Part shown: one piece after another, positions 37,423 through 46,451 of the stretch | Layout: each line of letters begins with the position of its first letter | How positions within the stretch are numbered: the first letter of the stretch is position 1 | Source of the DNA: Steroidobacteraceae bacterium | GTDB taxonomy: Bacteria > Pseudomonadota > Gammaproteobacteria > Steroidobacterales > Steroidobacteraceae | Reading direction: 5' to 3' | Assembly: GCA_027531255.1 (NCBI GenBank) | Contig: JAPZRU010000027.1 | Span: 1 to 64,000 of the forward strand | Length of the DNA: 64,000 nt | Program-made: the position numbers and the translations under genes | Notes under the pieces: model-generated | Told to the model about the DNA's origin: nothing | Seen by the model: the letters and a program-made list of their open reading frames with translations, nothing else | Database searches by the model: none

Positions 37423-39089
37423 AGGCCGCGGTTCCCGTGGAGGCGCCGCTGTTCGAACGCGCGGCGCGATTGTGGCGTACGGCCTGCCACCTTCGCCCGG
37501 TCCAGGTGTGGAACCGGGTATCCCGCCGGCTGGTGCATGGCGTGCGTTCCGACGTGTCCGCGGTCGTGCTGGAGCTGCCGCGCGGCCCGTGGGCGACGCC
37601 CGTGGCCGCGCCGTCCGTGCTGGTGGCGCCCGGCCGGGTCCGCATCCACGAGGTCGAGCGCGACATCGCCGGCGCCGACGACTGGCTCGCTCCGGACATG
37701 GCGGCGCTGTGGCGTTATCACCTGCACTATTTCGACGAGCTCGGCGCACCTGCGGACGCGCGTCGCGTCGAGTGGCAGTCCGCGCTAATGGAGCGCTGGA
37801 TTCGCGAGAATCCTCCGGGCCGCGCACCCGCATGGGACCCGTACCCTGTTTCGCTGCGCACGGTGAACTGGCTGAAGTGGGCGTTGGCGGGCCACCGGCT
37901 GAGTCCGGCGGCGGTGGCGAGCCTCGCGTTGCAGGCGGGCTGGCTCGAGCGGCGGCTGGAGTTTCACCTGCTCGCGAACCACCTGTTCGAGAACGCCAAG
38001 GCACTGTGGTTCGCGGGCGCGTGCATGCGCGGCGATGCGGCATCGCGCTGGCTGCGACGCGGGCGCGCGCTCGCGCTCGACGAGTTGCGGGAGCAGGTGC
38101 TCGCGGACGGCGGGCACTTCGAGCGCAGCCCCATGTACCACGCCCGGATGCTGGAGAACGTGCTCGACCTGGCGAACGTGGAGCGCGCGTGCGGGCGGGA
38201 GCCGCCGGTCGAGCTGCGCGACGCGGCCGCGCGCATGCTGGCCTGGCTGGAGACGATGTCGCATCCGGACGGCGGATTCGCGCTGCTGAACGACGCGGCG
38301 GCGGAGCAGGCGCCCGCACTCGCGGAACTGCGCGACTATGCGCGTGCCCTCGGCGTGGCGCTGCCGCCGGTCCCGGGGAGCCGCTGGCTCGCGGACAGCG
38401 GCTACGTGCGCCTCGAGGGCGGCCCGTGGGTCGCGATCGCGGACCTCGCTCCGGTCGGTCCCGACTACCAGCCGGGGCACGCGCACGCCGACACGCTGAC
38501 CTTCGAGGCGTCGCTGCGCGGGCGCCGCCTGGTCGTGGACACCGGCACGTCCACCTACGAGCCGGGCGCCCGGCGCAGCCACGAGCGCAGCACTGCCGCG
38601 CACAACGTGCTCGCGGTCCAGGGCGTGAACTCGTCCGAGGTCTGGGCTGGCTTCCGCGTGGGGCGCCGCGCCCGGGTCGTGGAGGCCGAGACGCGACTCG
38701 ACGGGCCGTCGCCGTGGGCCGCAGGCGCGCACGACGGCTATCTGCAGCAGCGCGTCGCGGGCCTGTGCCGTCGTCGCTGGCAGATCGATTCGGACGTGCT
38801 GCGCGTCGAGGATCGGCTCGACGGCGTCGGCGAGGGCAGCGTCGAGTGGCTGCTGCACCTGCACCCCTCGGTGCAGGTGCAGCCCGCCGGACCCGCGCGG
38901 TTCCGGCTCGAACGCGACGGTCGCGCGGTGGCCATGTTCACCGGAGACCCGGCGCTATGCTGGTTCGCGCAAGCCTCGACGTATCATCCGCGCTTCGGCG
39001 TGTCGGAGCCGAACTGGCGGATCCGGGGCGAGGGGCGGGTCGCGCTGCCGGCCCGTTTCCGCTGCGAGCTCTCCGCAACGAACGATTGA
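37419..39089 (+). CDS. Heparinase II/III-like protein without signal peptide
   Basis: 556 residues. An N-terminal alpha/alpha-barrel-like part (WLKWALAG, HLLANHLFENAKALWFAG, FERSPMYHARMLENVLDL) is followed by a beta-sandwich with QPGHAHADTLTFEASLRGR and VDTGTSTYEPG, the heparinase II/III signature. Known members are uronate lyases that are usually exported, but the N terminus here (MKAAVPVEAPLFERAARLW) has no signal peptide, so an intracellular role is suggested. It always sits next to the bi-domain oxidoreductase in loci I remember. ATG 37419 overlaps the upstream stop (ATGA). Confidence 0.83.
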   Translation: MKAAVPVEAPLFERAARLWRTACHLRPVQVWNRVSRRLVHGVRSDVSAVVLELPRGPWATPVAAPSVLVAPGRVRIHEVERDIAGADDWLAPDMAALWRYHLHYFDELGAPADARRVEWQSALMERWIRENPPGRAPAWDPYPVSLRTVNWLKWALAGHRLSPAAVASLALQAGWLERRLEFHLLANHLFENAKALWFAGACMRGDAASRWLRRGRALALDELREQVLADGGHFERSPMYHARMLENVLDLANVERACGREPPVELRDAAARMLAWLETMSHPDGGFALLNDAAAEQAPALAELRDYARALGVALPPVPGSRWLADSGYVRLEGGPWVAIADLAPVGPDYQPGHAHADTLTFEASLRGRRLVVDTGTSTYEPGARRSHERSTAAHNVLAVQGVNSSEVWAGFRVGRRARVVEAETRLDGPSPWAAGAHDGYLQQRVAGLCRRRWQIDSDVLRVEDRLDGVGEGSVEWLLHLHPSVQVQPAGPARFRLERDGRAVAMFTGDPALCWFAQASTYHPRFGVSEPNWRIRGEGRVALPARFRCELSATND

Positions 39090-39096
39090 GGCCGGC

Positions 39097-40335
39097 GTGC
39101 ACGTACTCTTCCTGACCGAGAACTTCCCGCCCGAGGTGAACGCGTCCGCGACGCGCGTCTACGAACGCGGCGTCTACTGGGTGAACGCCGGCCACGACGT
39201 GACGGTCGTGACCTGCTTCCCCAATTTCCCGCAGGGCCGCCTCTATGCGGGCTGGAAGCAGCGGCCGTGGTCCGAGGAGCGCGTCGACGGCATCCGGGTG
39301 ATCCGCCTGCCGACGTACGTCGCGCGCAACGAGGGCTTCCTGCGTCGCACGCTCGACTTCGTCTCGTTCATGTGCGTCGCGGCGCTCGCGACGCCGCGGC
39401 TGCCGCGGCCCGACGTCGTGGTCGCGACCTCGCCCCAGTTCTTCGCCGCGGTCGGCGGCTGGCTGGTCGCGGCGCTGAAGCGGCGGCCGTTCGTGTTCGA
39501 GCTCGGCGACCTCTGGCCGGCTTCGATCCGCGCCGTCGGCGCGATGCGCGAGAGCGTGGTGCTGGACTGGCTGGAGAAGCTCGAACTGTTCCTCTACCGC
39601 CGCTCGGCCGCGGTCGTCGCGCTGACCCGGCCCTTTAAGGCCGATCTGGTTCGTCGGGGCATCGACCCCGCGAAGATCGCGGTCGTGATGAACGGCGTGG
39701 ACCTGCCGCGATACTCGCCGCGTCCGAAGGATCCGGGCGTTCTCGCGCGACACGGCCTCGAGGGCAGGTTCGTCGTGGGTTACGTGGGTACGCACGGGCT
39801 CGCGCACGATCTCGGCAACGTGCTCGAGGCGGCGGAGCGGCTCCGCGACGTGCCGCAGGCGCGCCTGCTGTTCGTCGGCGACGGCGCGGCGAAGCCGCAG
39901 CTGGTGGAGCAGGCGAGAGTGCGCGGGCTCGGGAACGTCGTGTTCGTCGACCCGCAGCCTAAGGAGAGCATGCCGGCCTACTGGAGCGTGTGCGACGTCG
40001 CGCTCGTGCACCTGAAGAACGATCCGGTCTTCGCGGAAGTGATCCCGTCGAAGATGTTCGAGGCGATGGCGATGGGCCTGCCGCTGATCATGGTCGCGCC
40101 GCCCGGTGAAGCGACCGCCATCGTCCAGCACGACGGATCAGGCTTGGTGGTGCCTGCAGGTGATCCGGAGTCGCTCGCGGCGGCGATCCGTCGACTCGCG
40201 GCGGATCCCGCGCTGCGCGGCGCGCTCGCGCAGGCCGCGGAGAGAGCGGCACCGCGCTACACGCGCCGGCGACAGGCCGAGCAGATGATGACCGCGCTGG
40301 AGCGCGCCGCCCGTCGCTTGCCGGTGGAGCCATGA
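39097..40335 (+). CDS. Glycosyltransferase family 4 protein, copy 3 (WbuB-like)
   Basis: 412 residues starting at GTG 39097. The N terminus HVLFLTENFPPEVNASATRV and FVFELGDLWPASIRAVGAM are the WbuB-like GT4 pattern, and the C half has GYVGTHGLAHDLGNVLEAAE and EVIPSKMFEAMAMGLP. WbuB enzymes transfer FucNAc-type sugars in E. coli O26, so this may act directly after the QuiNAc/FucNAc-priming enzyme encoded just downstream. The stop overlaps the SDR gene ATG. Confidence 0.89.
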   Translation: MHVLFLTENFPPEVNASATRVYERGVYWVNAGHDVTVVTCFPNFPQGRLYAGWKQRPWSEERVDGIRVIRLPTYVARNEGFLRRTLDFVSFMCVAALATPRLPRPDVVVATSPQFFAAVGGWLVAALKRRPFVFELGDLWPASIRAVGAMRESVVLDWLEKLELFLYRRSAAVVALTRPFKADLVRRGIDPAKIAVVMNGVDLPRYSPRPKDPGVLARHGLEGRFVVGYVGTHGLAHDLGNVLEAAERLRDVPQARLLFVGDGAAKPQLVEQARVRGLGNVVFVDPQPKESMPAYWSVCDVALVHLKNDPVFAEVIPSKMFEAMAMGLPLIMVAPPGEATAIVQHDGSGLVVPAGDPESLAAAIRRLAADPALRGALAQAAERAAPRYTRRRQAEQMMTALERAARRLPVEP

Positions 40336-41267
40336 GCGGACCCGTACTCGTCACCGGCGCGTCCGGTTTCGTCGGGCGGGCGCTTGTCGAGCGAATGTGC
40401 CGCGAGCGGGTCGTCGTGGCGACAAGCCGCGACCGAGCGCAGGTCGCGGCGGATGCGAAGTGGGTGCCGTCCCCCGATTTCGAGCTGGGCACACTCGGGC
40501 TACCGCTCGGAGAGGTGGGTGCTGTCGTGCATCTCGCCGCGATTGCCCACGTCCCCGCGGGTGCTTCAGACCGGGCGCGCCGTCGCGTGATGCGCGTGAA
40601 TGCGGAGGCGCCGGTCGAGTTCGCGCGGCGCGCGGCGGCGGCCGGCGTGCGGCGGTTCGTGTTCCTCAGCAGCGTGAAGGCGCTCGGCGAGCGCTCATCG
40701 GCGCCGCTGCGGCCGGACGCGCCGGCGGCGCCGGAGGACCTTTACGGCGAGGCGAAGCTCGCCGCCGAGCGCGGCCTGACGGCGGTGGCGCGAGATACCG
40801 GACTGGAGGTGGTGATCGTCCGTGCGCCGTTGGTCTATGGTCCGGGAGTCAAGGCGAACTTCGCGCAGCTGGTGCGTTGGGTGGCCTGCGGGCGTCCGCT
40901 TCCCCTTGGCGCCGCCCGGAATCGCCGCAGTCTCGTGAGCGTCTGGAACCTCGTTGATGCGCTCGCTTTGTGCTGCGACTCTCCGGCCGCGGCGGGCGGC
41001 GCGTGGCACGTCACCGACGGTCGGTCCCTGTCCACGCGCGAACTGGTGGAGGCGATCGGACGGGCCGCCGGCGTCCGGCCGCGACTGTGGGACGTCCCGC
41101 CGTCGCTGGTGCGAGCCGCGCTCGCTCTGTGCGGCCGGGGTGCGATGGCGCGGCGGCTGTTCGACTCGCTCGAACTGGACGACTCGGCCACGCTTGCGCA
41201 ACTTTCCTGGCGGCCTCCGACCAGCGTGGACGACGCTCTCGCGCGAACCGTGAGATCGCTCGCGTGA
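40332..41267 (+). CDS. NAD-dependent sugar epimerase/reductase, WbpV-like
   Basis: 311 residues, an extended SDR with VTGASGFVGRALVERM and Ser/Tyr/Lys set in FLSSVKALGERS and LYGEAKLAAERGL. Next-door WbpL-like and WbpM-like genes make this resemble the P. aeruginosa O6 set in which WbpV reduces UDP-4-keto-6-deoxy-GlcNAc to UDP-QuiNAc. A UDP-FucNAc product is the alternative. ATG 40332 and the stop both overlap neighbours (ATGA, GTGA). Confidence 0.85.
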   Translation: MSGPVLVTGASGFVGRALVERMCRERVVVATSRDRAQVAADAKWVPSPDFELGTLGLPLGEVGAVVHLAAIAHVPAGASDRARRRVMRVNAEAPVEFARRAAAAGVRRFVFLSSVKALGERSSAPLRPDAPAAPEDLYGEAKLAAERGLTAVARDTGLEVVIVRAPLVYGPGVKANFAQLVRWVACGRPLPLGAARNRRSLVSVWNLVDALALCCDSPAAAGGAWHVTDGRSLSTRELVEAIGRAAGVRPRLWDVPPSLVRAALALCGRGAMARRLFDSLELDDSATLAQLSWRPPTSVDDALARTVRSLA

Positions 41268-42283
41268 GTACGTGGCTCGCGGCGACCGGCGCGTTCCTGG
41301 CCACGATCGCGCTGACCGGGCTGGTCCGCCGGTACGCTCTCCATCGCGGCATGCTCGACGTGCCGAACGCGCGGAGTTCGCACACGGTCCCGACACCGCG
41401 TGGCGGAGGTGTCGCTATCGTTGCCGTCGCGCTTTTCGCTGCAGCGATGTCGTACGCGCGTGAGGAGTCGGCTGCATTGATTGCGGTTGCTTGGTTCGCG
41501 GGAGGGGGTACGATCGCGCTCGTCGGCTACCTCGACGACCGCCGCGGGATCGCACCGGCGCTGCGGTTCCTGGTGCATCTGGCTGCTGGAGTGCTGGTCG
41601 TCGTCGCCGTCGGCGGCCTGCCGCGGATTCCTTGGGGTGATGCGACGGTTCATCTCGCCGCGACCGGCTGGGTCATCGGCGTGCTGGCGGTCGTCTGGTC
41701 GATCAACCTGTTCAACTTCATGGACGGCATCGACGGCCTCGCTGCGGCCCAGGCCGCGTTCGTCTGCGTCGCCGGGGCCGCGCTTAGCCTGCTGGGGGGC
41801 GCGGAGGTCCGACTCACGATGCCCTTGGTCGTGGCCGGCTGTGCGCTCGGATTCCTGTTCTGGAACTGGGCGCCGGCCCGCATCTTCATGGGCGACGCCG
41901 GCAGCGGGTTCCTCGGCTTCGCGCTGGCGCTCGTCGCGCTCGACCTGGCACGCGGTGGAGGACCTTCGCTCTGGGTGTGGCTGATACTGCACGGCACTTT
42001 CGTGGTCGACGCGACCGTGACGCTGGTCACGAGACTGCGCGACGGCGACCGTGTCTGGGAGGCGCACCGGAAGCACGCCTATCAGCGTCTCGCTCGGGCG
42101 TGGCGATCGCACGCGCGAGTGAGCGCTACGTACGCCGCCGTGAACGTCGCGTGGCTGTTGCCGTGGGCGCTGGTCGCGACGCTGCGCCCGGGCAGCGGGG
42201 CGTGGGTCGCTGCGGTCGCGCTGACTCCGCTGGTAGTGTCGGCGCTGTGGCTGGGGGCCGGGCGCACCGGCGATATCCGTTGA
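41264..42283 (+). CDS. Undecaprenyl-phosphate N-acetylhexosamine-1-phosphate transferase, WbpL/WecA-like
   Basis: 339 residues, about 10 transmembrane segments. Motifs of the MraY/WecA family are present: RSSHTVPTPRGGG, LVGYLDDRRGI, NLFNFMDGIDGLAA and FMGDAGSGFLGF, with the catalytic Asp residues in DDRRG and DGIDG; HRKHAYQRL lies in the sugar-recognition loop. It would start the repeat unit by putting a HexNAc-1-phosphate on undecaprenyl phosphate, plausibly QuiNAc or FucNAc given the flanking genes. GTG start overlaps the SDR stop. Confidence 0.9.
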   Translation: MSTWLAATGAFLATIALTGLVRRYALHRGMLDVPNARSSHTVPTPRGGGVAIVAVALFAAAMSYAREESAALIAVAWFAGGGTIALVGYLDDRRGIAPALRFLVHLAAGVLVVVAVGGLPRIPWGDATVHLAATGWVIGVLAVVWSINLFNFMDGIDGLAAAQAAFVCVAGAALSLLGGAEVRLTMPLVVAGCALGFLFWNWAPARIFMGDAGSGFLGFALALVALDLARGGGPSLWVWLILHGTFVVDATVTLVTRLRDGDRVWEAHRKHAYQRLARAWRSHARVSATYAAVNVAWLLPWALVATLRPGSGAWVAAVALTPLVVSALWLGAGRTGDIR

Positions 42284-42306
42284 ACGAACTGGAGTGCGTC
42301 GAGACG

Positions 42307-43107
42307 ATGGACAAGGCAGGCCAGCAGTACTGGGACCGGCACTGGGAGTCGATCCCGCAGTCCGAGTTCAAGCCGGACGGCGGCCGGCTCAGGGACAGCG
42401 GCGACGCGGCGCTCGCTGGGCTGATCAGACGCGCATTCGAGCCGCTGCCGAAGGGAGCGGAGATCGTCGAGGCGGGCGCCGCGGATTCGACGATCCTGCC
42501 CTGGATCGTGAGGACGCTCGGTGCATCCGGCACCGGGCTTGACTACTCTGAAGCGGGCTGCGAGCGTTTCCGGCGTCGCCTTGCCGCGTGCAGCGTCCCG
42601 GCCGAGGTTGTCTGCTGCGACGTCTTCGCGCCCGGAGACGGGTTGCGCGGGCGGTTCGATGGGGCGCTCTCGATGGGCCTCGTCGAGCACTTCACGGATA
42701 CGGTCGCCGTCGTGGGCGCGCTGGGCGCCCTGCTGCGGCCCGGGGGCCGACTGCTCACGCTGATTCCCAACATGCGTGGCTCGGTCGGGGCATTGCAACG
42801 CGCGGTTGCGCCGTCCGTTTACCGGGTGCATGTGCCGCTCTCGGCGCACGATCTTGCCGCCGCGCACGCGGCCGCCGGCCTCCGGGTCGTCGACAGTGGC
42901 TACCTTCAGCCGATGGGGTTCTCGGTCGTGAACTTCAACGAGCCGAGCGCGTCTCGAGTCGGCTACTGGATGCGCCGCTTGGCCGTCGCCGGCCTCGCTC
43001 GCATTTCCTGGGCGTCCTGGTGGATCGACCGGCACGCGCGGCTGCCGCGGTCGGTGCTGTTCTCGCCGTGGGCCTACTGTGTTGCGGAACGCCCCGTCGC
43101 GAAGTGA
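42307..43107 (+). CDS. Class I SAM-dependent methyltransferase
   Basis: 266 residues. The loop IVEAGAADSTILPWIV is a variant SAM site; SIGLVEHFTDT-like LSMGLVEHFTDTVAVVGALG and LLRPGGRLLTLIPNMRG follow. It begins at ATG 42307 (MDKAGQQYWDRHWES); an earlier TTG at 42280 would overlap the WbpL stop as TTGA, matching the coupling pattern here, so the true start is uncertain. The acceptor is unknown; methylation of a sugar in the repeat unit is likely from context. Confidence 0.8.
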   Translation: MDKAGQQYWDRHWESIPQSEFKPDGGRLRDSGDAALAGLIRRAFEPLPKGAEIVEAGAADSTILPWIVRTLGASGTGLDYSEAGCERFRRRLAACSVPAEVVCCDVFAPGDGLRGRFDGALSMGLVEHFTDTVAVVGALGALLRPGGRLLTLIPNMRGSVGALQRAVAPSVYRVHVPLSAHDLAAAHAAAGLRVVDSGYLQPMGFSVVNFNEPSASRVGYWMRRLAVAGLARISWASWWIDRHARLPRSVLFSPWAYCVAERPVAK

Positions 43108-43117
43108 GGAAGGGCCG

Positions 43118-44209
43118 ATGAGAATCCATCTCGTGGCGGCCGCCCGGCCGAACTTCATGAAGATCGCGCCGCTGTATCACGCGATCAGGAGGCAGTCCGG
43201 CTGGGTGCCGGTGCTCATCCACACTGGACAACACTACGACGCGAACATGTCGGAGGCGTTCTTCCGCGATCTGAGACTGCCGCGTCCCGATCACCACCTT
43301 GAGGTCGGCAGCGGCACGCATGCCGAGCAGACGGGTGGCGTGATGATGGCCTACGAGCGCGTGGCGGTCGCGGACCGCCCGACCTGCATTGTTGTGGTCG
43401 GCGACGTCAACTCGACGGTCGCATGCGCGTTGGTCGGTGCGAAGGCGCGCATCCCGGTCGTTCACCTCGAGGCGGGCCTGCGAAGCCGCGACCGATCGAT
43501 GCCGGAGGAAATCAATCGGCTCGCCACCGACGCCATATCGGACGTGCTCTGGACGCCCTCCGGGGATGCCGACGAGAACCTCCTCAACGAGGGCGTTTCG
43601 CGCGAGCGCATCGAACTCGTCGGCAACGTAATGATCGACAGCTACGAGATGCTGCGTACCGAGATCGAGCGCGACGCTACGCCCAGCGCGCTCGGCTTGC
43701 TTCAAGGGCGCTACGCGGTCGTCACGCTGCATCGTCCGTCCAACGTCGACCGTGCCGAGTCGCTCGGTCAGCTCGTGGAAGAGCTGCAGTGGGCGGCAGC
43801 GCGCCTGCCGATCGTGTTCCCGCTGCACCCGCGGACGCGCTCACGCCTGCAGGCGTTCGGCCTGATGGATCGGCTGCGCAGCGCGCCCGGCGTCACGCTC
43901 TGCGATCCCCTCGGTTACGTGCAGTTCATGAGCGTGGTGTGTGGTGCGAAGGGAGTGATCACCGACTCGGGCGGCGTGCAGGAGGAAACGACGTATCTCG
44001 GCATTCCTTGCCTTACTCTGCGCGACAACACGGAGCGTCCCGTGACTGTAAGCCTCGGCACGAATCGCCTCGTGCGGCTCGATGCATTCCGCGACGCGGT
44101 GACCGTACTAGTCTCCGGGGGCTGGCCGGTCGGCACGGTTCCGCCGCTTTGGGATGGGCATACTGCGCAGCGCTGCGTGAACAGCCTGCAACGCAGGTTC
44201 GGCGGCTGA
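43118..44209 (+). CDS. wecB: UDP-N-acetylglucosamine 2-epimerase (non-hydrolysing)
   Basis: 363 residues with family motifs HTGQHYDANMSEAFF, VVGDVNSTVACAL, VVHLEAGLRSRDRSMPEEIN and ITDSGGVQEETTYLGIPCLT. It converts UDP-GlcNAc to UDP-ManNAc. An AGGAAGG site lies just upstream of ATG 43118. It is the last gene before a hairpin and a new promoter, so it probably ends the long operon. UDP-ManNAc could feed the TviB/WbpO-like dehydrogenase or a distinct one elsewhere. Confidence 0.93.
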   Translation: MRIHLVAAARPNFMKIAPLYHAIRRQSGWVPVLIHTGQHYDANMSEAFFRDLRLPRPDHHLEVGSGTHAEQTGGVMMAYERVAVADRPTCIVVVGDVNSTVACALVGAKARIPVVHLEAGLRSRDRSMPEEINRLATDAISDVLWTPSGDADENLLNEGVSRERIELVGNVMIDSYEMLRTEIERDATPSALGLLQGRYAVVTLHRPSNVDRAESLGQLVEELQWAAARLPIVFPLHPRTRSRLQAFGLMDRLRSAPGVTLCDPLGYVQFMSVVCGAKGVITDSGGVQEETTYLGIPCLTLRDNTERPVTVSLGTNRLVRLDAFRDAVTVLVSGGWPVGTVPPLWDGHTAQRCVNSLQRRFGG

Positions 44210-44212
44210 GCA

Positions 44213-44231
44213 GACCGCTGCGGCAGCGGTC
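44213..44231 (+). terminator. Hairpin after wecB, possible transcription terminator
   Basis: GACCGCTG (44213-44220) and CAGCGGTC (44224-44231) form a perfect 8-bp stem with a CGG loop, 3 bp after the wecB stop. No T-run follows, so termination strength is uncertain. Confidence 0.4.
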
Positions 44232-44238
44232 CCAAGGT

Positions 44239-44267
44239 ATTCTATTGGCCAAACGCGGCGCTATAAT
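44239..44267 (+). promoter_or_regulatory. Promoter ahead of the WbpM-like gene
   Basis: A perfect -10 TATAAT at 44262-44267 with a weak -35 TATTCT at 44239-44244 (17-bp spacing). Transcription would start near 44275, leaving about a 105-nt leader before ATG 44379. It directly follows the wecB hairpin. Confidence 0.5.
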
Positions 44268-44378
44268 CAGATGTGGCGGCGGTGCGTAGGGCGCCGCTGT
44301 CGCCGATTTGCGACGGTTCGTCCCGAGTGGCCGCGGCTGCCGGCGGGGCGCCACGTAATCAGCCGACCAAGACAAACG

Positions 44379-46379
44379 ATGCCACTCCAGCAGACCCACA
44401 CGACCTCTCGCTGGCGTTCATCGATCCTCGGACTCCCCAGACAGACCAAGCGTCTCGTGATGCTCACCGCCGATGCGGTGGCGATACCGATCGTGATGGC
44501 CACGGCGCTGGCGTTGAAGTCGGGCACGTTGCCGCCTGTCGGTCCGACCGGGCTGGCGCTGCTGCTTGCGACCGTGTTCAGCATCCCGCTGTTCGCACGT
44601 TTCGGGCTCTACCGTGCCGTGATCCGGTTCCTCGCGCCGCGCGCGACACTCGCGATCGCCGGCGCGGTCACGCTTTCCGTGCTCGCACTCGCGGTCGCCG
44701 TCGCGGCTGGCTACCTCGCGGGAGTCCCCTACACGGCCTTGGTGATCTACGGCGCCCTGCTGCTCCTTTACGTGGGCGCGAGCCGCATGTTTCTGCGCTG
44801 GGCCCTGCTCGCCGGAGGCGGTACCCGCGTCGTCATCTACGGTGCAGGCGAGGCTGGCGCCGAACTCGCCGCCGCGCTCACCGCATCGCAACAGTTCACT
44901 CCGGTGGCGTTCGTCGACGACAATCGCGCGCTGCGCGGCGCGATCATCAGCGGCGTCGCTGTCCACGAGCCGGCGCGTCTGCCGGAACTGCTCGCGGATC
45001 TCGGCGTGAGGCGCGTGCTGCTCGCGATGCCGGTGCTGTCGCGTCGCCGCCGCCGCGAGATCCTCGCCCAGCTCGAGCCACTCGGCGTCCACGTGCAGAC
45101 TATGCCGGGCATCGCCGACCTGGTGGCCGGCAACGCCCGTGTCGACGAAGTGCACGACGTCGACACCGCCGACCTGCTCGGCCGCGATCCGGTGCCCCCG
45201 AACCAGCAGCTCCTCGAGACCTGCATCCGGGGCAAGACCGTGATGGTGACAGGCGCCGGCGGCTCCATCGGTTCCGAACTCTGCCGGCAGATCCTGCGGC
45301 TCGAACCGCGGCGGCTGTTGCTGCTCGAGATGTCCGAGCTCGCGCTCTACAACGTTGAGCGCGAGCTGCGGGTGATGCTCGACCGCGAAGGCTTGGCAGC
45401 CGAACTCGTGGCGCTGCTTGGCAACGCGCACCATAAGTACCGGGTACGCGAGATACTTCAGACCTTCGGCGTCGAGACCGTGTATCACGCAGCCGCGTAC
45501 AAGCATGTCCCGATCGTCGAGCAGAACATCATCGAAGGACTGCACAACAACGTCATCAGCACGTGGCATGCGGCGGAGGCGGCGCTCGAGTGCAAGGTTG
45601 AGACGTTTGTGCTGATCTCCACCGACAAGGCGGTCAATCCGACCAACGTCATGGGGGCGACCAAGCGCTTTGCGGAGATCGTCCTTCAGGGTCTGCAACA
45701 GCGGGCCGCTAGTACGCGCTTCTGCATGGTCCGTTTCGGAAACGTTCTGGAGTCGTCTGGTTCAGTCGTTCCGCTGTTTCGGGAGCAGATCAAGCGTGGC
45801 GGCCCGATCACGGTTACGCACCCGGACGTCATTCGCTATTTCATGACGATTCCGGAAGCCGCGCAGCTCGTCATTCAGGCGGGCGCGATGGCGAGGGGCG
45901 GGGACGTGTTCGTCCTTGACATGGGCAAGCCGATTCGCATCGCCGATCTCGCGCGACGCATGGTGCAGTTGTCCGGCCTGACGGTGCGCGACGAGAACCA
46001 TCCGGACGGCGACATCGAGATCCGGTTCACGGGACTTCGTCCGGCCGAGAAGCTGTTCGAGGAACTGCTCATCGGCAAGAACGTGACGGGCACGGAGCAC
46101 CCGATGATCCTGCGCGCGGTCGAGCACGCGCTCAGCTGGGAAGAAGTACAGCGCCTGCTGGAGGACCTGGGCACCGCGATGCGTCGATTCGACTGTCGCG
46201 CCGCGAGGGACCTTCTGGAGCGTGCGGTTCATGAGTACAAGCCGAGTCTCGATATCCAGGACCTCGTCTGGGTGCGGAGCGCCCCCCTTGTACCGGTCGG
46301 CACGCTGGCCACCGTCGTCGCGCTGGAGTCGAAGGTCGCCGATCTGAGCTCCCGGCGGTCCCGTCATCCGCCTAGCTAG
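44379..46379 (+). CDS. Membrane-bound UDP-GlcNAc 4,6-dehydratase, WbpM/CapD-like
   Basis: 666 residues. The N-terminal four or so transmembrane helices are followed by a first NAD-like fold (VVIYGAGEAGAELAAAL) and a catalytic Rossmann domain (VMVTGAGGSIGSELCRQIL). The active-site segment STDKAVNPTNVMGATKR has Met where most SDRs have Tyr, the Ser-Met-Lys triad known for WbpM. It makes UDP-4-keto-6-deoxy-GlcNAc. ATG 44379 precedes the first helix; upstream of it the reading frame continues but is not needed. A promoter with TATAAT lies ahead. Confidence 0.9.
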   Translation: MPLQQTHTTSRWRSSILGLPRQTKRLVMLTADAVAIPIVMATALALKSGTLPPVGPTGLALLLATVFSIPLFARFGLYRAVIRFLAPRATLAIAGAVTLSVLALAVAVAAGYLAGVPYTALVIYGALLLLYVGASRMFLRWALLAGGGTRVVIYGAGEAGAELAAALTASQQFTPVAFVDDNRALRGAIISGVAVHEPARLPELLADLGVRRVLLAMPVLSRRRRREILAQLEPLGVHVQTMPGIADLVAGNARVDEVHDVDTADLLGRDPVPPNQQLLETCIRGKTVMVTGAGGSIGSELCRQILRLEPRRLLLLEMSELALYNVERELRVMLDREGLAAELVALLGNAHHKYRVREILQTFGVETVYHAAAYKHVPIVEQNIIEGLHNNVISTWHAAEAALECKVETFVLISTDKAVNPTNVMGATKRFAEIVLQGLQQRAASTRFCMVRFGNVLESSGSVVPLFREQIKRGGPITVTHPDVIRYFMTIPEAAQLVIQAGAMARGGDVFVLDMGKPIRIADLARRMVQLSGLTVRDENHPDGDIEIRFTGLRPAEKLFEELLIGKNVTGTEHPMILRAVEHALSWEEVQRLLEDLGTAMRRFDCRAARDLLERAVHEYKPSLDIQDLVWVRSAPLVPVGTLATVVALESKVADLSSRRSRHPPS

Positions 46380-46451
46380 ACCACTCCGGGACCGACGGAG
46401 TAGCCTGACGGGCGCTCAGCCTGTGGCTCGCGGAGGGTTTCCAGTTCCGCC

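Noticed and set aside
35257-38319. Very long open frame on the minus strand
   Set aside because: It lies antisense to the amidotransferase, oxidoreductase and heparinase genes, has Arg/Ala-rich low-complexity composition, and shows no family motif; long antisense frames are common at this GC content.
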